A DNA stretch of 64,000 nt from Jeotgalibacillus sp. R-1-5s-1 (GTDB lineage Bacteria > Bacillota > Bacilli > Bacillales > Jeotgalibacillaceae), in assembly GCF_004405105.1 (NCBI RefSeq), contig NZ_SORW01000046.1, positions 1 to 64,000 on the forward strand. Reading direction: 5' to 3'. Position numbers and translations under genes: made by a program. Below are positions 18,610 to 27,149 of this stretch, one piece after another. Under the pieces are notes generated by a model that saw only the letters and a program-made list of their open reading frames with translations, made no database searches and had not been told where the DNA came from. The stretch's first letter is position 1. Each line of letters opens with the position of its first letter.

Positions 18610-19128
18610 ATGGGAATTTTGAGCGGGTCACCAAAAGATGAACCAATGCATTACGGGGAAGTGTATGGCGTCTGGACTGCACTGTTAACGGTAAACGGCA
18701 ATGTCGCCGCTTATCAGACAATGCGTAACCACGCAGGAGACCGGGATCTTCAGGAACTTCTGGAGGAAGCGATCAAACTAGGCGAACAGGAAAGCCGCCA
18801 GCTTGAGGAGCTGCTTATTGAGAACCAGATTCAGGTTCCTCCTGCACCGCCAGCCCGGGCAAAGGCAAACCTTGATCAGATTCCGGACGGCGCACGTTTC
18901 CAGGATCCTGAAATTGCAGCATCGCTTACGATGAGCACAGGAGCCGGGATTATCGCAGCGAGTCAAATGATCACCCAGTGCGTGCGTGAGGATATTGGAC
19001 TTATGTTCGCACAACTCCACACACAAAAAGTCGCATTTGCGGCGAAAAACCTGCGAAACAGCAAAGAAAAAGGCTGGCTGATCCCACCTCCACTTTATCA
19101 GGTAAGAGAAGTGGAATATCAGCGTTAA
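18610..19128 (+). CDS. DUF3231 family protein
   Basis: 172 residues, predominantly helical, with the family's opening hydrophilic strip and paired helices suggesting a ferritin/CotF-like bundle. A good AGGGGGA site precedes the ATG. DUF3231 proteins are common in spore-forming Bacillales, often with spore coat-like annotations, but no function is established. It is followed by a clear terminator and probably forms a unit with the upstream Rieske oxidoreductase. Confidence 0.75.
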   Translation: MGILSGSPKDEPMHYGEVYGVWTALLTVNGNVAAYQTMRNHAGDRDLQELLEEAIKLGEQESRQLEELLIENQIQVPPAPPARAKANLDQIPDGARFQDPEIAASLTMSTGAGIIAASQMITQCVREDIGLMFAQLHTQKVAFAAKNLRNSKEKGWLIPPPLYQVREVEYQR

Positions 19129-19142
19129 TGCCTTAAGAAAGA

Positions 19143-19184
19143 GCTGGAACAATACTCTTTTTTGAGCGTTGTTCCAGCTTTTTT
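19143..19184 (+). terminator. Terminator after the DUF3231 gene
   Basis: GCTGGAAC..GTTCCAGC stem with inner pairing, then TTTTTT on the plus strand. Confidence 0.85.
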
Positions 19185-19285
19185 AATTCCAAATGCAATG
19201 TGCAGCAAGTCAAATTCAATCCCGCACCATGAAAAAGACCGTTGCAATGGATACAGAAAGTTGCATTTCCAAATGCACTATCTCT

Positions 19286-19999
19286 TCAGATTTTCCCTAT
19301 CGAAAAACCTTCGAACAATAAACCTCCGTGAGTCTGGAGACTTTCTTCCACAAGCTTCTTTACTGCTGCTTTATCCCCACTCGTATATAGCTGATCAAAT
19401 GCTTCAGTGAATGCCTCTGCATAATCAGGATCGAAACGCTTCAGCTCACGAATCATCCATTTTGAAGACCCTATCCATCTATTGTTCACTCTCAGCATAA
19501 ATTCCTGTAAGAGAATCGAGAGCTCAGCTGTGATCATTATGTCTTCCCCTCGATCATTTGAACCCATCAGATCGTCCAGCAGATCAGTGATCATATATCG
19601 TTTAAGCGCAACTGTCGATTCACTCCATGGTGCCGGGCCCTTTTTTAACATCAGATCCGCTTCCTTTCTGATCTGATCCAGTTCATTACTTCTCTTTAAA
19701 ACGATTCCACAGGCGACCATATGCGGCATGGAAGGTTTTCCATGTTTACAGTCGTCCTCAAAAAAGTGAACATATGAGTTTAAATTATGTACGAAAACTT
19801 CAATAGGCCAATCGTATTTAATCAAAGATTCCCGATAGGACTGTTTGATTCCCGGATCAAACACCACAATATCAAGATCAGACGTTGGAGTAGCCTCCCC
19901 TCTTGAAGCGCTTCCTGCTAAAACAGCTGCATTGCAATCAGGGAAATACTCATTAACAAAAGCTTTTGACGCCTGAATTGGATCTAATCTATTCATCAT
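19286..19999 (-). CDS. Nucleotidyltransferase-fold protein
   Basis: The N-terminal polymerase-beta-like signature AGSASRGEATPTSDLDIVVF supplies the GS motif and the two metal-binding aspartates. A helical C-terminal region of about 130 residues could form a substrate-binding domain, as in kanamycin or lincosamide nucleotidyltransferases. The substrate is unknown. The start is set at the first of two adjacent ATG codons after AGGGGTG. It is the first of three unrelated-looking nucleotidyltransferases within 2.3 kb and is divergent from the next. Confidence 0.75.
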   Translation of the reverse strand: MMNRLDPIQASKAFVNEYFPDCNAAVLAGSASRGEATPTSDLDIVVFDPGIKQSYRESLIKYDWPIEVFVHNLNSYVHFFEDDCKHGKPSMPHMVACGIVLKRSNELDQIRKEADLMLKKGPAPWSESTVALKRYMITDLLDDLMGSNDRGEDIMITAELSILLQEFMLRVNNRWIGSSKWMIRELKRFDPDYAEAFTEAFDQLYTSGDKAAVKKLVEESLQTHGGLLFEGFSIGKI

Positions 20000-20105
20000 T
20001 AACACCCCTACTTGTCTATTATTTCCCCGGAAATAAATGTACATTTCCAGATGGAAGTTTGATATGATAATTACTCCTAATTTCTTCTATAAATGAGGTG
20101 AAACT

Positions 20106-20867
20106 TTGAATCTTGAGATGTTACCGGTTCATACGCAAGAAATAGTTAATAAGGCCAATAGTGTCTTCCTAAAACATATTGGAGAAGATGTGCTCTGTTT
20201 AATCCTTCATGGTTCTGCTGTTAAAGGTGGGGTTATTAATGGATCCAGCGATTTGGACCTTAAACTGTATGTTAAAGATCAGCTTCTCAAAAATGGGAAC
20301 CTCCCTGCAAAACTGATCTTCGATATTCAAAGAGATCTTCAATCCATTAACTATGAACCTTTTAACTACATTCAATGTGATGTTCATAACGATCATTTGC
20401 CGGATGGCTTTATCGGACCAGTTCCCGGGAGTTATGTAACCGTGTCCGGGCATTTACCTGTCCCTGAAGCAACCCATGAGCAATTAAAAGAAAGTGCTGT
20501 TGTCTCATTAAAAGAATTAAAGACAGCTCCGCCTTTTCTCATGAATCTGCTTGATCTCGGGCATGAAAGAATTGATCGTACCGTCAGACTGATGAGTACC
20601 CAGCTCTTTCCTTTACTTTACCAGGTTGTTACGTTGACAGAACAGGATTCGATCCGTGTGTGGAACCTTCCTAAAACAGAACTGGTCCCCCTGCTCCCTA
20701 CAACTGAACTTCAGGAAATTGCAGCAGATTTTTTTGATCAATTAACAGCTTATTACGTTCAAAAGAGCGACGCCAAAGCTCTAATCCTGATTGAAACAGG
20801 TGTGGATTTTTTCATAGAGTCAAAAAGCTGGTTTGAACGTGGTTACCTCCTGAATAAAGAGAGATAA
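20106..20867 (+). CDS. Nucleotidyltransferase-fold protein
   Basis: 253 residues, TTG start with GAGGTG five bases upstream. The nucleotidyltransferase motif reads LHGSAVKGG followed by SSDLDLKLYV, giving the GS and DxD elements. A helical C-terminal half follows. It resembles aminoglycoside-type nucleotidyltransferases only in fold. Its 3' end overlaps the convergent gene at 20820 by 48 bases, so the last ~16 codons of each are read on opposite strands. Confidence 0.72.
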   Translation: MNLEMLPVHTQEIVNKANSVFLKHIGEDVLCLILHGSAVKGGVINGSSDLDLKLYVKDQLLKNGNLPAKLIFDIQRDLQSINYEPFNYIQCDVHNDHLPDGFIGPVPGSYVTVSGHLPVPEATHEQLKESAVVSLKELKTAPPFLMNLLDLGHERIDRTVRLMSTQLFPLLYQVVTLTEQDSIRVWNLPKTELVPLLPTTELQEIAADFFDQLTAYYVQKSDAKALILIETGVDFFIESKSWFERGYLLNKER

Positions 20868-21581
20868 TTGTTTGATATTCTCCCTTTCAAGATCTGATTC
20901 TTTTAAAGTACCTTTATAGCATTTTATTATCTGTAGGATGATCTGCCTGTAAGAAGCGGGAACTTTATTAAGGGACCATTCAGCTCCTTCAAGTTTAGAG
21001 CAGATGATCCCCTCGTGTTCATATCGCCAGTAGCGAAGCAGATTAAGACTGCAGTATATCGGATCCTCTGTTATGTGTAGCAGGCAGTCCTTCATTTCGC
21101 TTTGAAGAGTTATCAGCAAATCTTCCGAATTGTATGAAGGAAATGCGTCTTTTACCGGTGGACCAAAAAGTGTTAAACCCGCCTGATGAAGAACTGCAAG
21201 ATGTGCCGTCAGATCCGGATCAACTCCGCTATTTAAAAAGGAGTCTAATACTGTTTTCTCTTCAAATATTGGACGCCAGATTTCACTGTAATGGTATTCA
21301 TATGTAGCGGGATGAATCCACTTCTCAAGCGTCTCCACTTGTAAAAAGCTTATTTCTATAGGAAAAGGCTGATTTGATGTTCTTAGTATAAAATCAGTTA
21401 ATTGTTTCGCCTGTTCGTTTGTCATTCGTTTCGTGATAACGCCAATTAAGTCAAGATCACTGCGATGATGCTGAAATCCACCGAGTGCCATAGAGCCATG
21501 AAGATATATTCCTTTAAGGGTATCTCCAAGAATATTTTTTAGTTCTTCTGTTATATAATCTATTTTTTGTATGACACTCAT
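20820..21581 (-). CDS. Aminoglycoside adenylyltransferase-like protein (ANT/DUF4111 type)
   Basis: 253 residues. The catalytic strip is LHGSMALGG followed by RSDLDLIGVI near residue 40-60. The C-terminal domain contains NLLRYWRY and SKLEGAEW, typical of ANT(3'')/ANT(9)-type DUF4111 helical domains. The family transfers AMP to aminocyclitol antibiotics, but chromosomal homologues often have no shown resistance role. The start is the ATG after GGGGGA. It is divergent from the Nudix gene. Confidence 0.78.
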   Translation of the reverse strand: MSVIQKIDYITEELKNILGDTLKGIYLHGSMALGGFQHHRSDLDLIGVITKRMTNEQAKQLTDFILRTSNQPFPIEISFLQVETLEKWIHPATYEYHYSEIWRPIFEEKTVLDSFLNSGVDPDLTAHLAVLHQAGLTLFGPPVKDAFPSYNSEDLLITLQSEMKDCLLHITEDPIYCSLNLLRYWRYEHEGIICSKLEGAEWSLNKVPASYRQIILQIIKCYKGTLKESDLERENIKQLSLFIQEVTTFKPAF

Positions 21582-21661
21582 TACAATCCCCCATTTCCTA
21601 TAAATGTATTTTATCAAACTTTTATTCTATCTTCACTACACTATCGTAAAGGACTGATCTT

Positions 21662-22090
21662 ATGAGAAATCGCGGCTCTGTTATTTTGATTGATCAAAAT
21701 CGGATAGCATTAATAAAGCGGGTTCGTTCGGGACAAACGTATTATGTATTTCCTGGTGGTGGAATTGAACCTCACGAAACCCCTGAGGAAGCAGCAAAGC
21801 GGGAAGCTTTTGAAGAGCTTGGGATACGCGTTGAGCTTGGAGAACTTTTCACGACCGACTATTTTGACGGAAAACAGTATTTTTACCTGGCACACAGAGT
21901 CAGTGGCGTTTTCGGTTCAGGTCAGGGAGACGAATTTAAACAGGGGGATAACCGGGGTTCCTATGAGCCAGTCTGGTTGAAGATAAGTGAATTACCTCAA
22001 CACAATGTGTTACCGGAAGAAGTAGCACAAAAACTTTATCAACAGGGGGAAGCCATATGTTCGATCAGCATGGGTACGAAATCAAATTAG
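21662..22090 (+). CDS. Nudix hydrolase
   Basis: 142 residues. The Nudix box reads GGIEPHE, then REAFEELGI with the seven-residue spacer, matching Gx5Ex7REUxEExGU. It presumably hydrolyses a nucleoside diphosphate derivative; the substrate is unknown. Its 3' end overlaps the ComB-like gene by 34 bases, implying coupled translation. Confidence 0.85.
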   Translation: MRNRGSVILIDQNRIALIKRVRSGQTYYVFPGGGIEPHETPEEAAKREAFEELGIRVELGELFTTDYFDGKQYFYLAHRVSGVFGSGQGDEFKQGDNRGSYEPVWLKISELPQHNVLPEEVAQKLYQQGEAICSISMGTKSN

Positions 22091-22803
22091 AATGGGGACG
22101 GCGTGGAGCACGTGAAGCGGCTGAAAGAGGAGATATTATCATTATCGTTGACGTATTAAGTTTTTCATCAACAGTCACAGCTGCTATGAATGTACAGGCA
22201 ACCATTTTTCCCTATCCGCCGTCACAAGACGGTAAGCGTTATGCAAAAGAAAAAGACGCAGAGTATATTTTAGGAAGAGCAGAGGCAGCCAAACGCGGAC
22301 TGCCCACACTCTCTCCTGTTACCTTTGGCAGCGAACATGCCAATAAACGTTTTGTTCTGTCTTCTTTGAACGGAGCTCATTGCACCTGGCTCGCAGCAGA
22401 CGTTCCCGCTCTGCTGATCGGATCCCTCAGAAATGCAGCAGCAACGGCAAAGGCAGCTAACGAACTTCAAATGAAATTAAGAAAAGACATCACCCTCGTA
22501 CCATGTGGTGAACAATGGAATCAGCCATTGCAGCATGAGGATTCATTACGTCCATCCATTGAAGATTATCTGGGAGCAGGAGCCATTCTCGCCGGACTTA
22601 CAGGACGCATCTCACCTGAAGCAGCATTGTGTAAAATGGCTTTCGAACATGGAAAAAGCGAGCTTGGCGAGCTGATTTTCGAATGCGGAAGCGGCCGTGA
22701 ACTGCGCGAGCGCGGATTTGAAGCCGATGTGCACTACTGTAGTCAATTAAACGCAGATAACGTTGTGCCCATCCTGAATAAGGATCATTTTATAAAGTAT
22801 TAA
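22057..22803 (+). CDS. 2-phosphosulfolactate phosphatase family protein (ComB-like)
   Basis: 248 residues with the ComB-family elements IIIVDVLSFSSTVTAA near the N terminus, VLSSLNGAHC in the middle and the acidic DYLGAGAILAGL segment. Characterised members dephosphorylate 2-phosphosulfolactate; B. subtilis uses sulfolactate as a spore constituent. No other sulfolactate genes are nearby, so the true substrate is open. It starts inside the Nudix gene, preceded by CAGGGGGAAGCC. Its stop overlaps the convergent serine hydrolase gene by 4 bases. Confidence 0.75.
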   Translation: MFDQHGYEIKLEWGRRGAREAAERGDIIIIVDVLSFSSTVTAAMNVQATIFPYPPSQDGKRYAKEKDAEYILGRAEAAKRGLPTLSPVTFGSEHANKRFVLSSLNGAHCTWLAADVPALLIGSLRNAAATAKAANELQMKLRKDITLVPCGEQWNQPLQHEDSLRPSIEDYLGAGAILAGLTGRISPEAALCKMAFEHGKSELGELIFECGSGRELRERGFEADVHYCSQLNADNVVPILNKDHFIKY

Positions 22804-23897
22804 TCCTGCCTGAATGCATCCTGACAGTAGCGCCGGAAATTTTCATCCTTTAAAATCGCTTTTTGAAATTCATTGAGAGATTTCGAGAGTCTCACCTGAT
22901 CGAGTAGCATGAGCTGATCAGTAAAAAACGCCGCTTCTGTCCGGTTTCCTTCAAGGTCGGTTGCATACATAGAGAATGTCAGCACCATGGCTGTTGATCC
23001 GCCCTTTTTACCCGCATGCTTCAGCCATGTTTGGTTCTCAGGACTGCTCATCAGCGGTTCAAGTAATGGATCAAGATGCTCATGAACCTCCTGACTGAAA
23101 AATGTTTTATCATTGAGCTTTTTCATAAAATCGGCATAGCTTTTCGCATTTGACCGTGGCAGGCGATCAGACCAGATTTTCTGAACATCCATAATCAGAC
23201 TTTTGACCAGCATAAGCTTTTTATCTTTCGGTAAAGGCTTTTCCAACCATTGGTTCATGATCTCTACAGCCTTCTCACGATATTCCTCCAACGGCATATC
23301 GCGAACCTTTGCAATCGCGCCAGTCAGCGTGATGTTTTGTTCCTCCATCAGTATGTAAGGGATGGCGAGAGCAGGTACAAACGGATAAATGTCTTCATGA
23401 TCCGCAATTCCAATTTCAGCAGGAACCTCATTCACCCGCTCCAATCCTAAACGATGTAAAAGATAATCCGTATTCGCATTAGAGCTGTAATGCATCATTC
23501 CTTCCGCAACCTGAGCCAGCGTCACCGGGTCCTGATTGTTGATTTCTGACAGCCATGCTTCATGTGCCCCACCGTCCGTTTTACGAATAAAAAAGGAATT
23601 GAGCGTTGACAGTGAAATCTTTTCATTCGGATCAATTTCACCTGCCGCTGCCTGTTTCGCATAGGCAACAGCAATGATCATCTTTGCTGTACTGGCCAGA
23701 GGCAGCATCTTTTCCTCCTGATAAGAAACAACTGTTTCGTCATTTCTCACAATTTTAACGGCTGTATACTCTTTATTTTTCTTGATAAATTCAACAAACG
23801 CTTTTGGTGACATTCCCCGTGTTTTCATCATCAGAAATACGACACCGAATGCGATAAAAGAAACGAGTAAAATCGCTCCTATTGATACCCAATTCAT
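22800..23897 (-). CDS. Membrane-anchored serine hydrolase, class A beta-lactamase-like
   Basis: 365 residues. An N-terminal membrane helix (about 4-24) is followed by a penicillin-recognising fold with SxxK in LASTAKMI near residue 88, an SxN-like element in YSSNANTDYLL and a KxG-like element in AGKKGGSTAMV. The catalytic domain should face outside. Such proteins range from beta-lactamases to inactive or peptidase homologues, and resistance cannot be inferred from sequence. It sits downstream of the STAS gene with a terminator between. Confidence 0.75.
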   Translation of the reverse strand: MNWVSIGAILLVSFIAFGVVFLMMKTRGMSPKAFVEFIKKNKEYTAVKIVRNDETVVSYQEEKMLPLASTAKMIIAVAYAKQAAAGEIDPNEKISLSTLNSFFIRKTDGGAHEAWLSEINNQDPVTLAQVAEGMMHYSSNANTDYLLHRLGLERVNEVPAEIGIADHEDIYPFVPALAIPYILMEEQNITLTGAIAKVRDMPLEEYREKAVEIMNQWLEKPLPKDKKLMLVKSLIMDVQKIWSDRLPRSNAKSYADFMKKLNDKTFFSQEVHEHLDPLLEPLMSSPENQTWLKHAGKKGGSTAMVLTFSMYATDLEGNRTEAAFFTDQLMLLDQVRLSKSLNEFQKAILKDENFRRYCQDAFRQD

Positions 23898-23938
23898 GAA
23901 ACAAACACTTCCTTTATAACAATATTGGCCATATAGCT

Positions 23939-23971
23939 AAAAAATCCGTCAATACAACTCGACGGATTTTT
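23939..23971 (-). terminator. Terminator after the STAS protein gene
   Basis: AAAAATCCGTC..GACGGATTTTT stem with T runs on both strands, between the STAS gene stop and the serine hydrolase start. Confidence 0.8.
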
Positions 23972-23984
23972 ACACATACCAACA

Positions 23985-24998
23985 TTATATAATCTGCTTT
24001 CCCATTTGACCAATTGCATAATGAATCCCATGCTGTAATGTCTGGAAGCAATCAAACCTCCCCAGGTTTACACCAGTTTGGGTGATTTCAACTGCCAGCC
24101 CTGCTGACAAACCTACCAATATTGTTTTAGAACCGATCAAATCAGCTGCTGAACCTATTTTCTCCAGCAGACTCGTTGTAAGATGATCTACACTTCCATC
24201 CAGCCCGGTTAGATCAAGAATCAGATAATCAGCTTTATATCTCGGAAGCTTATTTAATGTACTATAAACTAATTCCTCTGCTCTTTCTTCATCATATTTC
24301 CCCAGTAAAGGAACAACGACAACACCATCCAGTACAGGAATCACAGGAGATGAAATTTGTTTAATGACTTCCCTGAGACCCTGCGTCTTCTCTTCAACCA
24401 TTCTCTCCAGCTCATGGATTCTCGCTGATTCCTTCGCTCTGGATAACTGGTGAATGTTTTTCTTTACCGTCGTGACGGATGGAAAATAATCAACAATCAT
24501 CTGATCATGACCGTGTAACTGATCCTCTTTAATTTCAAACCAGATATTTTCATCCAACAGCCTCGAAAATACACCTGCGTAATGAGCAGCCAAAAATGGT
24601 CCTGTGGAGCTCTTCCCCTGTGAATGATTAATCCTGTACTCCCAGCTGTCTTTTATGTGAATAGAGAAGGTCTTTTTCTCTTCGTTAAGATTAACGACTT
24701 TCGCAAGTCCCCACCCTACCGCAGCATAAGTATCTGTAATCTTATGAGCAGCCTCTGCAGCGGTCAGTCCGTCAAAATAATCACCAACCACGGTACCCTG
24801 GCGAAAACCGGCTACCTCAAAAACCAGATGGGACGCTTCCTGTCCGGAAATTTCTTCGATGGTATCGAAAAACTCCTTCATCGCATTGCGAACCCAGAAA
24901 ACGATTCCTTCCTGCCCTTCAAAATGGAAGATCCCTTTTTGCATATCCCATTGAAACTTACTTCCTGCTACATCAAGCTTTTCACCATAGTCTGCCAT
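23985..24998 (-). CDS. STAS-domain sensor protein (RsbR-like) with V4R-like N-terminal domain
   Basis: 337 residues. The N-terminal ~160 residues have a V4R/XylR-N-like ligand-domain pattern (KDSWEYRIN, PFLAAHYAGVFSRL). A coiled linker (about 185-210) follows. The C-terminal STAS domain opens with SSPVIPVLDGVVVVPLLG, as in RsbR stressosome proteins. The usual phospho-threonine position (VDT in RsbRA) reads VDH here, so classical RsbT phosphorylation at that site is unlikely. The start is the ATG six bases after AAAGGTG. No rsbS/T genes are adjacent. Confidence 0.7.
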   Translation of the reverse strand: MADYGEKLDVAGSKFQWDMQKGIFHFEGQEGIVFWVRNAMKEFFDTIEEISGQEASHLVFEVAGFRQGTVVGDYFDGLTAAEAAHKITDTYAAVGWGLAKVVNLNEEKKTFSIHIKDSWEYRINHSQGKSSTGPFLAAHYAGVFSRLLDENIWFEIKEDQLHGHDQMIVDYFPSVTTVKKNIHQLSRAKESARIHELERMVEEKTQGLREVIKQISSPVIPVLDGVVVVPLLGKYDEERAEELVYSTLNKLPRYKADYLILDLTGLDGSVDHLTTSLLEKIGSAADLIGSKTILVGLSAGLAVEITQTGVNLGRFDCFQTLQHGIHYAIGQMGKQII

Positions 24999-25094
24999 GT
25001 CATTCACCTTTTTTATTGTGACTTAAATTCACATTTCCCTCCTAACATAACAAAAAACCACATGAAAAGATCTATTTTTTATAAATAAAAACGG

Positions 25095-26045
25095 TCATGC
25101 CTGCTCAATGACTTCCTGATACTCATCCCACACGAGTTCTTGCTGATGACGAATCTGATCGCGCTGCTTTTGGAGATTTCCAATGGCTCTGGTAATTTTG
25201 GCTTTTGTGTCCTTCACTTTGCTAATCGACTCATTAATCCGGTTATGAATCGTCCACTCTGAAAAAATATCGTCAAGAAAGTAGTCTGCAAACGTAATAA
25301 ACGATCCTCTTTCCACATCCATAGACTCAATCGATGCATCTTTAACATCCGTTAACTCAGCTTCAAAACGACGAAGATTCAGCTGAGCCTGATGAAGGGC
25401 ATTTTTCGATTGATCCAGATCGTTATGTTTCATGGCCGTAACGATCATACCGCCCCCAAGAAACGTATCCCATGTAGACATGCCATGAGCAGAGTTCAAC
25501 TTACTTAAGGCAAAATCCAATGATGATTCAGCTGCGTTACCCGCCTGAATCGCCTCTTCAATCTCATCAAGAAGTGCCCCCAGGTCTGCATATTGATTTA
25601 AGTGAAGATCAATCTCCCTTGCTTCTTCAAAGTTATTCAGTTTAATCCAATGCTCTTTTTCTTTTAAAAACGCTTCCCATTCATCAGATGCTGTCTCATA
25701 GGATCTGAGCTTCTCTTCGATTCCGTTCAGATCAATCCTTAAATCCTCCAGCATCTGTTCATGCTCATTCAGTTTTAATTCAGCCTTAGCTGCTTCATCA
25801 TACTCTTTTTCCCTAAGCTCTTCATGCGTACCATTCCATTTGCGAACAACGTTTACTAAAGAAAAGCGATCCAGTTTATGCAGATCAAGCTGCTCTTTAG
25901 ATAGACTTTTCTCAAGCTCTGCCTTTTTGTCTTCATGTTCCCTGAACTGCTTTTCAATCGTCAGGAACCGTTTTTCCAACCTGTCTTTTTCATCCACTCT
26001 TTTTCGAAGCTCAATCTGTTTTTTATCCATATCTGTTTTCAACAT
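25095..26045 (-). CDS. Coiled-coil protein of unknown function
   Basis: 316 residues, almost entirely charged helix: K/E/L-rich heptad-like runs at about 10-130 and again at 215-310. Between them, a short glycine-containing hydrophobic patch (DTFLGGGMIVTAMKH) lies near residue 195. There is no signal peptide or full membrane helix. The start is the ATG directly after GGAGGAGATT. I do not recognise the family; the two-coil shape with a central hinge recalls PspA or SMC-like hairpins, but this is only shape. It lies upstream of the STAS gene on the same strand. Confidence 0.65.
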   Translation of the reverse strand: MLKTDMDKKQIELRKRVDEKDRLEKRFLTIEKQFREHEDKKAELEKSLSKEQLDLHKLDRFSLVNVVRKWNGTHEELREKEYDEAAKAELKLNEHEQMLEDLRIDLNGIEEKLRSYETASDEWEAFLKEKEHWIKLNNFEEAREIDLHLNQYADLGALLDEIEEAIQAGNAAESSLDFALSKLNSAHGMSTWDTFLGGGMIVTAMKHNDLDQSKNALHQAQLNLRRFEAELTDVKDASIESMDVERGSFITFADYFLDDIFSEWTIHNRINESISKVKDTKAKITRAIGNLQKQRDQIRHQQELVWDEYQEVIEQA

Positions 26046-26176
26046 AATCTCCTCCGTTATCAATGTAATAATGATACGGTTTAAAATGGAAGAAGTTCCT
26101 GATTTAATGGAAATATTCTAACTTCTCATAAAGATCTTTGATATACTGAAATTACCAAATAAAAGGAGGGTATGGG

Positions 26177-26599
26177 ATGGAGCGTTCCAAACTTATTCAA
26201 ACAAGCTGGATCATATACGGTACTGCGCTTTTTATCGGGTTGATTTTTGTTGGGTTTATCTTTGTGGAAACAGCAGACACGGAAGCCGGTTCAGATGGTG
26301 ATCAATCATATTTCGCATTTTCAACAGAGGAAATCAGCCTGTATGCAGGAATCTCACTCTTCTCTATCGCATTGCTTATGATCCTGTGGAACAGAATGAC
26401 ATCTCCCTACAACGTGGCTGCATTAACTTTTGTTACTTCCCTTTTCCTTCATAACCTGATCCTTTCCGTTACTGTGGGGTGGGTCGGATTAGGGGCCATG
26501 ATCATCCTTATGTTCGGAACGTTAATCACCGCAGCTATGTTCACGTTTATCTTCATAGCTGATCGAAAGCTCAAAAACCAAATACTTGTTGAGGAGTGA
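26177..26599 (+). CDS. Small integral membrane protein
   Basis: 140 residues with four hydrophobic segments (about 10-30, 52-72, 80-100, 105-130) and a short acidic loop after the first. AGGAGGG precedes the ATG. No recognised family. The next membrane gene begins five bases after its stop, so the two form a pair of tandem membrane proteins. Confidence 0.65.
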   Translation: MERSKLIQTSWIIYGTALFIGLIFVGFIFVETADTEAGSDGDQSYFAFSTEEISLYAGISLFSIALLMILWNRMTSPYNVAALTFVTSLFLHNLILSVTVGWVGLGAMIILMFGTLITAAMFTFIFIADRKLKNQILVEE

Positions 26600-26603
26600 A
26601 CGT

Positions 26604-26954
26604 ATGTACTGGGAAACCATGCCTGAATGGTTCTGGATTATTCATTATCTGTTTTTTCTCATAAGCCTCGGTACGGCTGTCTTTAGCTTATTTAAACGAC
26701 AAAGGATCAAGCTGTCTGTCTTCACTATGATTGTTCTTGTATTCTTGCCTGTCGTCGGGTTCTTTTTCAGCGCTTCTGCCTCAAGGTCATTAACACAAAC
26801 GGAATATGAGTTTTTATTCACTCAGCTTCAGGAAGGCTCAGGGACAGCCATCTTAATCGCTCTTGGTTATCTGTATTTACTGTTCTGGTTAATCAGCTTT
26901 TTCATTAAAAGTGCTCCTAGTTTTATTGGCAGGACGAATAGTGAAGTTAACTAA
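26604..26954 (+). CDS. Small integral membrane protein
   Basis: 116 residues with three hydrophobic segments (about 10-28, 37-55, 80-105). The ATG at 26604 follows GAGGAG by seven bases, so the longer TTG-initiated frame is rejected. No recognised family; probably co-translated with the membrane gene ending at 26599. A palindromic element starts six bases after the stop. Confidence 0.62.
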   Translation: MYWETMPEWFWIIHYLFFLISLGTAVFSLFKRQRIKLSVFTMIVLVFLPVVGFFFSASASRSLTQTEYEFLFTQLQEGSGTAILIALGYLYLLFWLISFFIKSAPSFIGRTNSEVN

Positions 26955-26959
26955 AAAAC

Positions 26960-27031
26960 GTGCCTGATCATTCCTGACACGGCCTTGCGGTGAGCTTTAC
27001 TGCCGTAAGTGCCTTCGGAATGACCAGACAC
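26960..27031 (-). repeat. Short copy of the modular palindromic element; also a likely bidirectional terminator
   Basis: 15-base arms (26960-26974 and 27017-27031) pair with two G-U wobbles. On the minus strand the core retains CGGCAGTAAAGC and GCTCACCGCAAGGCCG, matching CGGCAGTGAAGC and GCTCACCGCGCGGCCG of the long copies at 28087 and 39660. It lacks their central hairpin. T-rich runs flank both ends, and it lies between convergent genes, so it can serve as terminator for both. Confidence 0.75.
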
Positions 27032-27149
27032 TTTTGTTTTCAATCAATCCGGGTGCTCGAGTGCTGATCTGATGATTGTTCTATTAAGAAAAATAAAACA
27101 TATTCAAGCATTTTATACCTTGTAATAACCTTATCGAATAACCAACATT

